The notes under the pieces were generated by a model. It had not been told where the DNA came from. It ran no database searches and was given only the letters and a program-made list of their open reading frames with translations. From JAZGDL01 sp036477795 (GTDB lineage: Bacteria > Planctomycetota > Phycisphaerae > UBA1845): DNA of 7,678 nucleotides. The stretch spans positions 1 through 7,678 of the forward strand of contig JAZGDL010000436.1 of assembly GCA_036477795.1 (NCBI GenBank), given 5' to 3'. The position numbers were made by a program, and so were the translations under genes. This document shows positions 1 through 6,408 of this stretch, piece by piece (within the stretch, counting starts at the first letter, position 1; each line of letters begins with the position of its first letter).

Positions 1-237
1 GTTCGATCGATCAAGGAAGAATGCCTCGATCAGATGATCTTCTTCGGCGAGAGCTCACTACGAAATGCCATCGATGAGTATCTGGAGCACTATCACCGCG
101 AACGGCCGCATCAAGGTCTCGGGAATCACTATCTCGAGAGTAAAGGGGTACCCCGAGACGCCGACACCACCGCACCCGTCGAATGTCGCGAGCGACTCGG
201 CGGACTTCTGCGTTCATATCACCGTCGGGCAGCGTAA
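1..237 (+). CDS. Integrase-core (DDE) transposase, C-terminal fragment, 5' partial
   Basis: The frame is open from base 1 to the TAA at 235-237, giving 78 residues. It begins VRSIKEECLDQMIFFGE and continues through EYLEHYHRERPHQGLGN to RERLGGLLRSYHRRAA. The KEEC segment and the Y..ERPHQGL motif are characteristic of the C-terminal end of rve/DDE integrase-core transposases of the IS3/IS481-like type. In this family the last catalytic glutamate normally sits a few residues before the SIKEE segment, so it and the rest of the catalytic domain should lie left of the window. The C-terminus looks intact because RERLGGLLxxYHRxAA is a usual family ending. I cannot say whether the element is active or a remnant. 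I could not recognise its terminal inverted repeat in the bases after the stop. It marks a mobile-element boundary before the secreted-protein cluster. Confidence 0.85.
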   Translation, partial: VRSIKEECLDQMIFFGESSLRNAIDEYLEHYHRERPHQGLGNHYLESKGVPRDADTTAPVECRERLGGLLRSYHRRAA

Positions 238-299
238 TCCTTTTGTTTCGGTCGAATAATTGAACCCTACGCCCGTTTTTTCGCGCGTGGGAGTGGCAA

Positions 300-3269
300 A
301 TGGCTGTGATAAACGGACTTATGAGTCGTCTTGCTTTGCCCAGCGTCTCCAGGTCACCAGCTCGCGAGACCGATCTCTCATTTCGGCCAATTCTTTCAGA
401 CAATATTTCATATGAAAGACTTGCATGTGCCGACCCGTCTGGTTACGTTGCATGCAGTCGGGTGGGTGGTTGGCCGGGGCACAAGGCGGATCGCGTGGAC
501 AGACCCCTACTGAACAGCTTGCATTGCTGCCGTACGACGGTCGGTGCGCGGCGAGCTCCTGCTGACTACAAACCACCTACCAGATTGCGTCCGGGGCGAT
601 CTGGTGCGCGTCACCCCGGCTTCGCGCTTGCGGCGGTGCTCGCGCTGGGGACGTTCAACAGCATTGTCAAGGGCGGCGGTCCGCCGCCGGTGGTCGTGGA
701 TTCGATCGAGCCGGCCGAAATCGTCCAAGGGCAGGTGCCGCAGCCGACACTGAAGATCTTCGGCTCAAACTTCATCGAAGGGATGCCGTCGGAAACCAAT
801 CGACCGACGGTGACGCTTCGACAGCAGGGCAAGGGCGGCGCGGAGTTCAGCGCCTTGGCGTGGGTGAATTTCGCGGGGACGGTCGCCACGCTGCCGCCCG
901 ATTTGATCAACCTCCTTCCAGCCCCACTGGGGGTGTATGACGTCACCGTCACCCGCCCAACCGACGATGCGTCGGACACCCTTAAGGGGGCGTTTACCGT
1001 CACGGACGGCGAGCCCGATCCGGGGGAGATCGCGTTGGTGGTCCGCAGCGCCTGGGGCGGGCCGGTCAACGACGTCGAAATCGTGGGTGATCTGGCCTAC
1101 GCGGCGATCGGCCGACGGCTGGTGATCCTGAACGTCGCTGACCCGGCTGACCCTTTTGAAGTTGGTTCGATGAATTTGGGCGGGGTGAATGGTATCACTT
1201 TGCGCGACGGCTACGCCTTTGCGGCTGCCCAGCCTCCGTACAGATTCGCAGTGGCTGATGTGTTTGATCCGAGCAACCCCAAGCTCGTATCAGCGGGAAA
1301 CGGTGATGGTCAAGTTTTCCAGAATGTATGCCTCTATGACAACTTGGCGTATCTACGAACACCGACAGGCAACGTTGAGGTATTTGATATCACGAATCCG
1401 TTGGGCGTGGTCTCGCTTGGTATTGCTCCTATTGCCGTCAGTGATTTCGCCGCGATGGCAATCGTTGGTGATCTTCTGTATGTAGGAACGGGCGTATGGT
1501 GCTGTCAAGCGCAGCTGAGGATCTACGACCTAACCTCAGATCCACTGAACCCGGTCCTTCTCGGCTCGGTGGACAATGTGGGGGGTGAATCGACAACTGC
1601 CCTTGACGTTGAGGGGTCCTTGGTCGGCTGGACTGTCGAGCACACTGACGGCAGCTACTCGCTTCAGATCGTGGACGTATCTGTTCCTCAATCGCCGTTT
1701 GTCGTCGGTAGCTACAACAACGGTGCGGGCGCCGGTGCCGGGCTGGTTGACGTGAAGCTCTCCGGTAGCTACGCCTACGTTGCCAATAGCTCCTCGCCTC
1801 AGGACTGGGCGTTTGCCAACGGGCTCATGGTTTTTGACATAGCGACGGATCCGACCAACCCAACCGTGGTGGGTACGTTCAAGACGCACGCCAGCGTTCA
1901 GGGCGTGGAGGTCGTCGGCGATCGCGCATACCTGCATGATGCGGGTGAGGGGCTGATTATTCTGGACGTCTCCGACCCCGCAAATCCCGTGCGTCTGGGC
2001 AACTACCACTCGCCGGCTGCGCTTCGGCAGATGACGAAGGACGGTGATCTTTTATATGTCGCCGACGCCTGGAACGGCTTCACCGTCCTGGATGTCTCCG
2101 ACGCAACGCAACCCGAGGTGGTCAGCGTGTATCTGGCTGAGCATGTTGAGGCGTTTGATTCGTGCGCCGACATGTCGTATCCCCTGGGCATCGATGCGTA
2201 CGGGATCGACATCAAGAACAACACGGTCTACCTGGCGGCCGGGCATCTGGGACTTGAAGTCATCGATGTCGTCGATCCCGCCAACCCGACCTTCATTGGC
2301 GCCTTGCGGATCGACCAGCTTCCTCCGCCCGCGGCGGTGGCGTCAAAGTTCGTTGGCGTGCGCGTGTGGGACGACGTGGCTTCTATTGGCTTCGAGGCCC
2401 GCACTTGCGGCTTTATCTTTGGCATCTTCCTGAACCTGGACGTTTCTGATCCTGCGAACATCTTCGAGGTCGGCCGGATATCCCACGGACCGGAACGGGC
2501 AAGCACCATCGAGATGAACTCCCAGGGAGCCGCCTTCATTGGCCGAGGTTCAGGTGCGGGCCAGTGCTGCGGTCAGGAGTTGACGATTGACACGTCGGAT
2601 CCTGAGTTGCCCGGCATTCTGCGGTGGGGCGATATTGAACTCGTGTCGGACACGGCCCTGGCCAGCGACGAGAGCCTGCTCTACTTGGCCAGCAGTGACG
2701 GCTCTGGCGGAAATCAGCCTTCAGAGGGCCTTCACATTCAGGACGTGACCGACCCGGCGAACCCGGTGGTGCTGCTCCACCTGGATGAGGACTACCTGTT
2801 CGAAGACGGCAATGGTAACAGCTTCTTCCTCAGCTCGGCCAATGCCGTCGCCACACAGAACCAGCGCGTCTATGTAGCCGGGAGCCTGAACGGCCCGGGC
2901 GGTACGGGTGGCGCGTTCGGCGTCCTGGACACTGCAGACCCGGCCACGCCGGTATTGCTGGATTTCGTCCCGCGGGCTGAGGCAGGGGGGCCGCAGAGCG
3001 CTGTATGTGTTGATGAGCCGCACGTCTTCGTCACGAACGAGTCCCAGACCGCCTCAGCTGGACTTGCGATCCTTGAGCTTGTGGGTTTGTCGAATCCGGC
3101 TGATTTGGACGGTGACGGCGTGGTTGGGGTTGGTGACCTCCTGATCCTCCTGGCGAATTGGGGGCCATGTGCCGACTGCAAACTTCCGGGGGATTGCCCG
3201 CCTGACCTGAACGACGATTGCAGCGTTGGTGTGGTGGACCTGCTCATTCTACTTGCGAATTGGGGATGA
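300..3269 (+). CDS. Secreted LVIVD-repeat beta-propeller protein with IPT/TIG-like domain and C-terminal dockerin
   Basis: This 989-codon frame starts at an ATG with GGGAG six bases upstream. Residues 1-100 look unlike coding sequence, being Arg/Cys/Pro-rich with no pattern. A hydrophobic stretch at about 107-118 (GFALAAVLALGTF) resembles a signal-peptide core. Residues about 131-236 (VVVDSIEPAEIVQGQ... to FTVTDG) resemble an IPT/TIG beta-sandwich. Residues about 256-930 hold roughly 14 degenerate repeats of about 48 residues with the pattern VVGDLAYVA...GLxILDVSDPANPVxLG, which is the LVIVD repeat; 14 would fit two seven-bladed propellers. Residues 933-989 form a type I dockerin with calcium-loop-like D935-D937-D939...D946, then a second repeat DLNDDCSVGVVDL, both ending LLILLANWG. 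The protein is probably exported and attached through the dockerin, with the propeller as a binding surface. Enzymatic residues are not evident. Start uncertain: a promoter-like pair at 421-449 would put the start downstream, with GTG 495 or TTG 585 as in-frame candidates. Confidence 0.88.
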   Translation: MAVINGLMSRLALPSVSRSPARETDLSFRPILSDNISYERLACADPSGYVACSRVGGWPGHKADRVDRPLLNSLHCCRTTVGARRAPADYKPPTRLRPGRSGARHPGFALAAVLALGTFNSIVKGGGPPPVVVDSIEPAEIVQGQVPQPTLKIFGSNFIEGMPSETNRPTVTLRQQGKGGAEFSALAWVNFAGTVATLPPDLINLLPAPLGVYDVTVTRPTDDASDTLKGAFTVTDGEPDPGEIALVVRSAWGGPVNDVEIVGDLAYAAIGRRLVILNVADPADPFEVGSMNLGGVNGITLRDGYAFAAAQPPYRFAVADVFDPSNPKLVSAGNGDGQVFQNVCLYDNLAYLRTPTGNVEVFDITNPLGVVSLGIAPIAVSDFAAMAIVGDLLYVGTGVWCCQAQLRIYDLTSDPLNPVLLGSVDNVGGESTTALDVEGSLVGWTVEHTDGSYSLQIVDVSVPQSPFVVGSYNNGAGAGAGLVDVKLSGSYAYVANSSSPQDWAFANGLMVFDIATDPTNPTVVGTFKTHASVQGVEVVGDRAYLHDAGEGLIILDVSDPANPVRLGNYHSPAALRQMTKDGDLLYVADAWNGFTVLDVSDATQPEVVSVYLAEHVEAFDSCADMSYPLGIDAYGIDIKNNTVYLAAGHLGLEVIDVVDPANPTFIGALRIDQLPPPAAVASKFVGVRVWDDVASIGFEARTCGFIFGIFLNLDVSDPANIFEVGRISHGPERASTIEMNSQGAAFIGRGSGAGQCCGQELTIDTSDPELPGILRWGDIELVSDTALASDESLLYLASSDGSGGNQPSEGLHIQDVTDPANPVVLLHLDEDYLFEDGNGNSFFLSSANAVATQNQRVYVAGSLNGPGGTGGAFGVLDTADPATPVLLDFVPRAEAGGPQSAVCVDEPHVFVTNESQTASAGLAILELVGLSNPADLDGDGVVGVGDLLILLANWGPCADCKLPGDCPPDLNDDCSVGVVDLLILLANWG
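406..417. promoter_or_regulatory. CATATG palindrome (candidate operator) upstream of LVIVD gene
   Basis: TTTCATATGAAA is a perfect 12-base palindrome lying four bases before a promoter-like -35. Its CATATG core is shared with the two longer palindromes at 6374-6396 and 7275-7297, and CATATG occurs nowhere else in the window. It lies inside the longest reading of the LVIVD frame, which argues that the frame's first part is not translated. Being short, it could be coincidental. Confidence 0.4.
421..449 (+). promoter_or_regulatory. Candidate sigma70-type promoter for the LVIVD gene
   Basis: TTGCAT (421-426) and TACGTT (444-449) are separated by 17 bases. The pair follows the CATATG palindrome closely, in the same order as the two minus-strand modules (palindrome, then -35, then -10). 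If real, transcription would start near 456, and translation would start after that rather than at 300. Confidence 0.35.
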
Positions 3270-3274
3270 GAATT

Positions 3275-3390
3275 CACCACAGAGACACAGAGAACACAGA
3301 GGGGACAAGAAGGAGTCAGGAGTTGGGAGACCCCAAGCCTCAAGCCTCAAGCCTTCTTTCGCCACAGATACACACAGATGAACCCAGAAG
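3275..3390. repeat. Dispersed intergenic repeat of the CACAGAG / CACAGATG type
   Basis: Bases 3275-3302 read as tandem CACAGAG-like units (CCACAGAGACACAGAGAACA and onward). Bases 3362-3390 carry the companion CCACAGATACACACAGATGAA block. I recall this pair of motifs as a dispersed repeat in intergenic DNA of many Planctomycetota, Verrucomicrobia and Acidobacteria, where it is often mistranslated as a short HRDTENTE peptide. Between the blocks AAGCCTC is repeated in tandem at 3335-3354 (two full copies and a six-base third). The element begins six bases after the LVIVD stop codon. Its function is unknown and I see no coding potential. Confidence 0.7.
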
Positions 3391-3475
3391 AAAAGTGTAA
3401 AGCCGCGGTCTTTTGCTTAGCGACTCAGGGAGAGTAAGCTCCGATAAAAAGGACGTTATCCACCGCTTGCACACA

Positions 3476-3503
3476 TTGACAGCCTGTGGTCGAGAATCAT
3501 TAG
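3476..3503 (+). promoter_or_regulatory. Weak promoter candidate for the 3582 gene
   Basis: A consensus -35 TTGACA lies at 3476-3481. The best -10 at normal spacing is CATTAG (3498-3503, 16-base spacer), which matches the consensus at only three of six positions. It sits about 80 bases before the start at 3582, and no CATATG palindrome accompanies it. Confidence 0.3.
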
Positions 3504-3570
3504 GGATATCACCACTGGGGCGTTGCGTGACGCAGCCGGCGCGGTTCTACTAACGGATGTAGGGGTTGTT

Positions 3571-3576
3571 GGGAGG
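3571..3576 (+). promoter_or_regulatory. Ribosome binding site supporting the TTG start at 3582
   Basis: GGGAGG lies five bases before TTG 3582. The next in-frame ATG (3612) has no purine-rich sequence at a suitable distance, so the site favours the TTG start. Confidence 0.5.
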
Positions 3577-3581
3577 TTCGA

Positions 3582-4577
3582 TTGTGGCGATCGCGTGAGT
3601 ACGACACATGCATGAGCGGCGGCTTTGAAGTCTCCAAGGCGCGCGCTCATGGTGCGCGCACTCGAGAACGCCGCTGGCCGGGCCGGCTTAGTCAAATCGG
3701 GTGGCGCATATCCGGCCTTTGTGCTATTACCACCATCGCACTCTCGCCAGTCGGCATCGGTAGGGCAGATGTCCTGTATGACAGGACGGACATGACCGAC
3801 AATCAGACGTACAACCAGTCCTATACAAGTTCCATCAGTCTCTTCAATGGGGGCTGGGATAGACAGGCGGCAGATGATATTGAGATAACCGCGACGTACC
3901 GAATTACGAGTGTGACGGGTGACTTCACGAACTCTCCTCCACCTCTCGCTCCGTTCGACGGCTTCTTGATCGAGTTCTTCCCGACTGAAACAGAAAACTG
4001 CATTAACGGTCCGCCGCCGTGTCCAAGTGAAATCCCGTTTGCACAAGCCTTTTCTGCCAACTTCACTGACACCTTCTTCGAGGACACCGTCTTCGGTAAC
4101 TCCGGTCATCGCTTTACGATCGATCTGAGTGCGTCGGAGATCATCCTGGACCCGGGGAATTGGTGGGTCTCTATCGTCGCCGTAGATGAATCTGGAGAGA
4201 AGTCGAGTTTGGAACGGTGGCGGATTCTACTGACAGATGGACTCGCTGATGGAGTCCCCGTTCATGGGCGCGCGGGCGGTCAAGATCATGGAAACGGTTA
4301 CGGAGGTGGCGAGCTTCCTGATTGGAAGCCGCTTTGCTTCTCCGGCGGCTGCGAACCGACGCCAGGCGATCTGGCGATCAGGCTTGAAGGCACACTGGTC
4401 GAGCCGGTGTGTCCGGCCGACATGGATGGTGATGGAAGCGTCGGGGTTGCGGACCTGCTCTTGTTGCTGGGAAGTTGGGGGCCGTGCAAAGGCTGTCCTG
4501 CGGACTTGGACGGCGACGGAAACGTTGGCGTATCCGATTTGCTCGCGTTGCTTGCTGCGTGGGGGCCCTGCCCGTAG
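3582..4577 (+). CDS. Secreted dockerin-anchored protein, function unknown
   Basis: 331 codons from a TTG start chosen for its GGGAGG site; ATG 3612 is the alternative. A long basic N-region (residues 1-40) precedes a hydrophobic segment at about 41-60 (WRISGLCAITTIALSPVGIG) and likely cleavage near GRA-DVLYD, so the protein is probably exported. Residues 65-270 form a beta-rich ectodomain opening VLYDRTDMTDNQ, with an ADDIEI segment, FDGFLIEFF, GNWWVSIVA and a late DLAIRLEGT strand. I recognise this as a Planctomycetota secreted-protein style but cannot assign a named domain or activity. Residues 278-331 are a type I dockerin: D280-M-D-G-D-G-S-V-G-V-A-D and D308-L-D-G-D-G-N-V-G-V-S-D, each followed by LL..WGPC. 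The ending is very similar to that of the LVIVD protein upstream, so both may dock to the same partner, which is not encoded here. It converges with the 4700-5614 gene. Confidence 0.88.
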   Translation: MWRSREYDTCMSGGFEVSKARAHGARTRERRWPGRLSQIGWRISGLCAITTIALSPVGIGRADVLYDRTDMTDNQTYNQSYTSSISLFNGGWDRQAADDIEITATYRITSVTGDFTNSPPPLAPFDGFLIEFFPTETENCINGPPPCPSEIPFAQAFSANFTDTFFEDTVFGNSGHRFTIDLSASEIILDPGNWWVSIVAVDESGEKSSLERWRILLTDGLADGVPVHGRAGGQDHGNGYGGGELPDWKPLCFSGGCEPTPGDLAIRLEGTLVEPVCPADMDGDGSVGVADLLLLLGSWGPCKGCPADLDGDGNVGVSDLLALLAAWGPCP

Positions 4578-4610
4578 CCCCGATGCCACAAGACTGGAAA
4601 GCGATCGACA

Positions 4611-4641
4611 AACGAAAAGCCCACGGGAAGGTTCCGTGGGC
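4611..4641 (-). terminator. Rho-independent terminator of the 4700-5614 gene
   Basis: On the minus strand GCCCACGG (4641-4634) pairs with CCGTGGGC (4626-4619) around a seven-base loop, and is followed by TTTTCGTTT (4618-4610). It lies about 60 bases past the stop codon at 4700. The plus side lacks a T-run, so it should not terminate the convergent dockerin gene. Confidence 0.75.
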
Positions 4642-4699
4642 AAGGTCGACTGAGAGCTTTATTCGCTCAAGCCAGGCGGTCGTTGCCGTGTGCCGTTAG

Positions 4700-5614
4700 C
4701 TAGCTACACGATCCGGTAAACTCCTGATCCGACGAGAAGCAATTGGCATTTGCACCGGCTCCACCGCAGTTGTCGTCATCGTGGCAGAAGAAGTTGTTAC
4801 CTGTGCCGCGTATCCATCCATTTGCTATGCCCTCATCAAAGCAGCCGGTGGTGTCGATTGCCGCATTGAACCTGATGGTTGCATCGCCGCACAGGCTGAA
4901 ATTCCCGGCCAGGTTCGCAGCCTCATTGAATTGAAGCTCCGGCTGCGTTGTGAATCCAGAGTCACCGTCGGCACTCCACAGCGCGAGAGCTTCATCTTCA
5001 AGTGCCAATCCACTATCCAATTTGAGGACTCCCTCAGCATCGGCCACTATGGTGCCAGTCGAGCCATTCTTGAGCGTCGAGATCCCGCTTAACTCCTTGA
5101 CGATCATCATGCCGTGGATGTCCACGTCACTGTCGATCTTGGCGTCTTCGAGCTGCATTTCAGCGCTCGCGTGTTCGCCCTTGATGCCTCCGCTGCCAGT
5201 GATGTTGGTCCATCCGCTGCCCTGGGCGTAAGTGAACACCACGACGGCGGTGCTGTCGGATAGAACGAGATCGCCGTTGAATGTTTGAGTGGAACCATCA
5301 ATCGTCAGCTTCTTACCGGTGATTGTAAGCAAGCCGCCAGTATTGATAGTGAGTGTCGTTACTGCTTCATCATTGGTGTCAATGACCGGGTCAGTACCCG
5401 ATGTCACGTCCGTAATGATGGCCGTGTCACCAGCCACGGGGTAGGTATGGCCAGCTTCTTCGCAGGATGCTGTCCAGTTGGCTCCGGTGCGCCAGTCGCC
5501 GTCGTCTGCATTGACCTTCCAGGTGAATGTGCATGATCCGGCTGAAGCCGGGCCTGCCATAACAAGGCCGAGGGCCGCGATTGTCAAGAAACAAAAGAGT
5601 GTGTTGCGTTTCAT
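4700..5614 (-). CDS. Secreted beta-strand-rich protein, function unknown
   Basis: 304 codons from ATG 5614, chosen because AAGGAA lies nine bases upstream and because MKRNTLFCFLTIAALGLVMA then opens a textbook signal peptide ending PASA-GS. An in-frame ATG at 5632 would add six residues but has no binding site. The mature protein opens FTWKVNADDGDWRTGANW, a W..NW motif common in secreted repeat proteins of this phylum. About 130 residues of short beta-strand repeats follow (TLTINTGGLLTITGKKLTIDG, DGxTGTIVADAEGVLKLDSG-like), suggesting a right-handed beta-helix or a similar stacked fold. The C-terminal 60 residues hold six cysteines (CGDATIR, TTGCFDEG, FFCHDDDNCGG, NCFSS, GSCS), probably disulfide-bonded outside the cytoplasm. 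No dockerin or PEP-CTERM tail is present. It shares layout and the GMM(I/T)(V/I) segment with the 6409-7143 product. No named family assigned. Confidence 0.85.
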   Translation of the reverse strand: MKRNTLFCFLTIAALGLVMAGPASAGSCTFTWKVNADDGDWRTGANWTASCEEAGHTYPVAGDTAIITDVTSGTDPVIDTNDEAVTTLTINTGGLLTITGKKLTIDGSTQTFNGDLVLSDSTAVVVFTYAQGSGWTNITGSGGIKGEHASAEMQLEDAKIDSDVDIHGMMIVKELSGISTLKNGSTGTIVADAEGVLKLDSGLALEDEALALWSADGDSGFTTQPELQFNEAANLAGNFSLCGDATIRFNAAIDTTGCFDEGIANGWIRGTGNNFFCHDDDNCGGAGANANCFSSDQEFTGSCS

Positions 5615-5623
5615 CGTGTACAA

Positions 5624-5629
5624 TTCCTT
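5624..5629 (-). promoter_or_regulatory. Ribosome binding site supporting the ATG start at 5614
   Basis: AAGGAA on the minus strand ends nine bases before ATG 5614. The upstream ATG at 5632 has no comparable purine run, so the shorter protein with the clean signal peptide is preferred. Confidence 0.55.
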
Positions 5630-5695
5630 CATTCACTGTGGTGTGGCTGCTGCCGGATGCCGTGAAAGCGCCAACAGCGGTCGCACGCAGAACTC

Positions 5696-5743
5696 GCCCT
5701 CGCAGCCGTGTCGTTCAAACCAGCGGCTGCGATGGGCTTTTTT
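5696..5743 (+). terminator. Strong intrinsic terminator on the plus strand with no assigned gene
   Basis: GCCCTCGCAGCCG (5696-5708) pairs with CGGCTGCGA-T-GGGC (5724-5737), a 13-bp stem with one bulged T and a 15-base loop, followed directly by TTTTTT (5738-5743). The T-run is on the plus strand only. No plus-strand gene ends nearby, so it may end a small or antisense RNA. A TACAAT -10-like hexamer at 5619-5624, without a good -35, is the only promoter hint upstream. Confidence 0.65.
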
Positions 5744-5770
5744 CATCAGGCGACGAACGCCGCCGCCCGC

Positions 5771-5911
5771 CCCCCGGACGTTCCCCCGGAAGTTGGCCCC
5801 GGCCCCCGGAAGTTGGCCCCGGCCCCCGGAAGGTTTCCCCCTGGGGGTTCAGCCCCAGGGTTTTCCCCAGAAATCGTCCCCCGGAACTTTGCCGCCGGAA
5901 GTTGTCCCCCG
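5771..5911. repeat. G/C-rich 20-base tandem repeat with G-quadruplex potential
   Basis: Unit CCCCCGGAAGTTGGCCCCGG occurs at 5783-5802 and 5803-5822, with a partial third copy from 5823. Degenerate CCGGAAGTT or CCGGAACTT pieces flank it at 5771-5782 and 5881-5911. The minus strand carries many runs of four to six G, enough to suggest G-quadruplex formation. Within it CCCTGGGG (5839-5846) and CCCCAGGG (5853-5860) form an 8-bp hairpin followed by TTTT. Confidence 0.7.
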
Positions 5912-6330
5912 AGCGTCTGCCCCTGGATTTGCTCGTGGCCTCGTTGGGCCTGAGGGGGCCGGGGGTCCGGGGCGGGTACGCTCCCCACGCCCCCGGGAGT
6001 CCGGCCGATCCGGCGCTCCCGTGGGGGTGCGAGCCGTTGACGTCCCGTTGAGCGGACTCTCGTTCCCTGGAGGCGAAGGAGAAGCCGGCCGGGGATGTCG
6101 CATTCGCGGTGCGCGACTCGCAAGGAGAAGAGAGAAGTCAGGGGAGCGTCGCCGGCACGGGAGCGGTAGTCTCTCTCCCTAGCCGGCATACGGTCGCGTG
6201 TCGGTCTCAGCTCACCTCCTTCCTGCCGATCTCCTTCCGTGGACGGCGTGCTGGCTGCGCTTGTGTCCTTCGCGCGGTTGAGACTCGCCTCTTGTCCTCC
6301 TGAGGCGGTCGGGTGGTTGAATCGGCTCCG

Positions 6331-6358
6331 GGTATACCCTGGGATTTCGGGACCGCAA
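6331..6358 (-). promoter_or_regulatory. Orphan promoter of copy 2, reading leftward
   Basis: On the minus strand TTGCGG (6358-6353) and TATACC (6336-6331) are separated by 16 bases, the same geometry as in the 7232-7259 copy. No recognisable gene follows in that direction, only the GC-rich stretch. Confidence 0.45.
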
Positions 6359-6373
6359 GGCAAAACTGGTCAC

Positions 6374-6396
6374 CTGTCATATGTTTCATATGGCAG
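6374..6396. promoter_or_regulatory. CATATG inverted repeat (candidate operator), copy 2
   Basis: CTGTCATATG and CATATGGCAG flank a TTT centre; the 10-base arms differ at one position. It lies 12 bases past the stop codon of the 6409-7143 gene and upstream of the orphan leftward promoter. The centre would sit near -61 of that promoter's expected start. Confidence 0.6.
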
Positions 6397-6408
6397 ATGA
6401 ACGATGTC

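Larger units (their letters stand above)
5633..6330. other. GC-rich stretch without a convincing gene
   Basis: About 700 bases hold no protein I can support. A minus-strand frame is open from 6363 to the stop at 5746, but the product is Arg/Gly/Pro-rich low-complexity sequence without a recognisable domain or signal peptide; its internal ATG (6189) has no nearby binding site. Antisense and plus-strand frames here are equally low in complexity. What can be seen is a plus-strand terminator (5696-5743), a G/C-rich tandem repeat (5771-5911), and on the minus strand AAGGAGGTGA (6221-6212), a full match to the 16S anti-Shine-Dalgarno complement. That sequence is followed four bases later only by a CTG codon (6210), in frame with the low-complexity frame. 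Confidence 0.55.
6328..6400 (-). repeat. Copy 2 of the promoter-operator repeat
   Basis: Bases 6328-6400 align without gaps to 7229-7301, with an offset of 901 bases. By eye about 55 of 73 positions are identical, the mismatches clustering in the promoter spacer and flanks. Conserved blocks are GGTATA, CTGGGAT, CAAG, TGGTCA, CTGTCATATGT and CATATG.CAG.TGA. Outside these limits the similarity stops. Confidence 0.75.

Noticed and set aside
265..291. Inverted repeat CCC(T)ACGC / GCGTGGG after the transposase
   Set aside because: Seven pairs with a bulge and no T-run after the stem; neither a credible terminator nor a recognisable element end.
3218..3400. Short plus-strand frame with HRDTENTEG
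   Set aside because: This is the known mistranslation of the dispersed CACAGAG repeat and overlaps the end of the dockerin gene.
3524..3534. Palindrome TGCGTGACGCA upstream of the 3582 gene
   Set aside because: Arms of five bases are too short to separate from chance in GC-rich DNA, and it does not recur in the window.
3456..4109. 217-codon minus-strand open frame
   Set aside because: It lies antisense to the signal peptide and ectodomain of the 3582 dockerin gene, and its translation shows no domain; it is a shadow of a GC-rich gene.
4700..4790. PEP-CTERM or similar sorting tail on the 4700-5614 product
   Set aside because: The C-terminus is cysteine-rich and hydrophilic, with no PEP motif, hydrophobic segment or basic tail.
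5700..5732. tRNA-like GTTCAAA loop within a hairpin
   Set aside because: No acceptor, D or anticodon arms can be drawn; the 15-base loop and the T6 tail fit an intrinsic terminator.
5771..5911. Regularly spaced repeats suggesting a CRISPR array
   Set aside because: The 20-base units abut with no unique spacers, decay at both sides and are almost pure G/C, so this is a simple tandem repeat.
5478..6182. 234-codon plus-strand open frame
   Set aside because: It runs antisense into the start of the 4700-5614 gene, crosses the terminator hairpin and the tandem repeat, and gives Pro/Gly/Arg low-complexity sequence.
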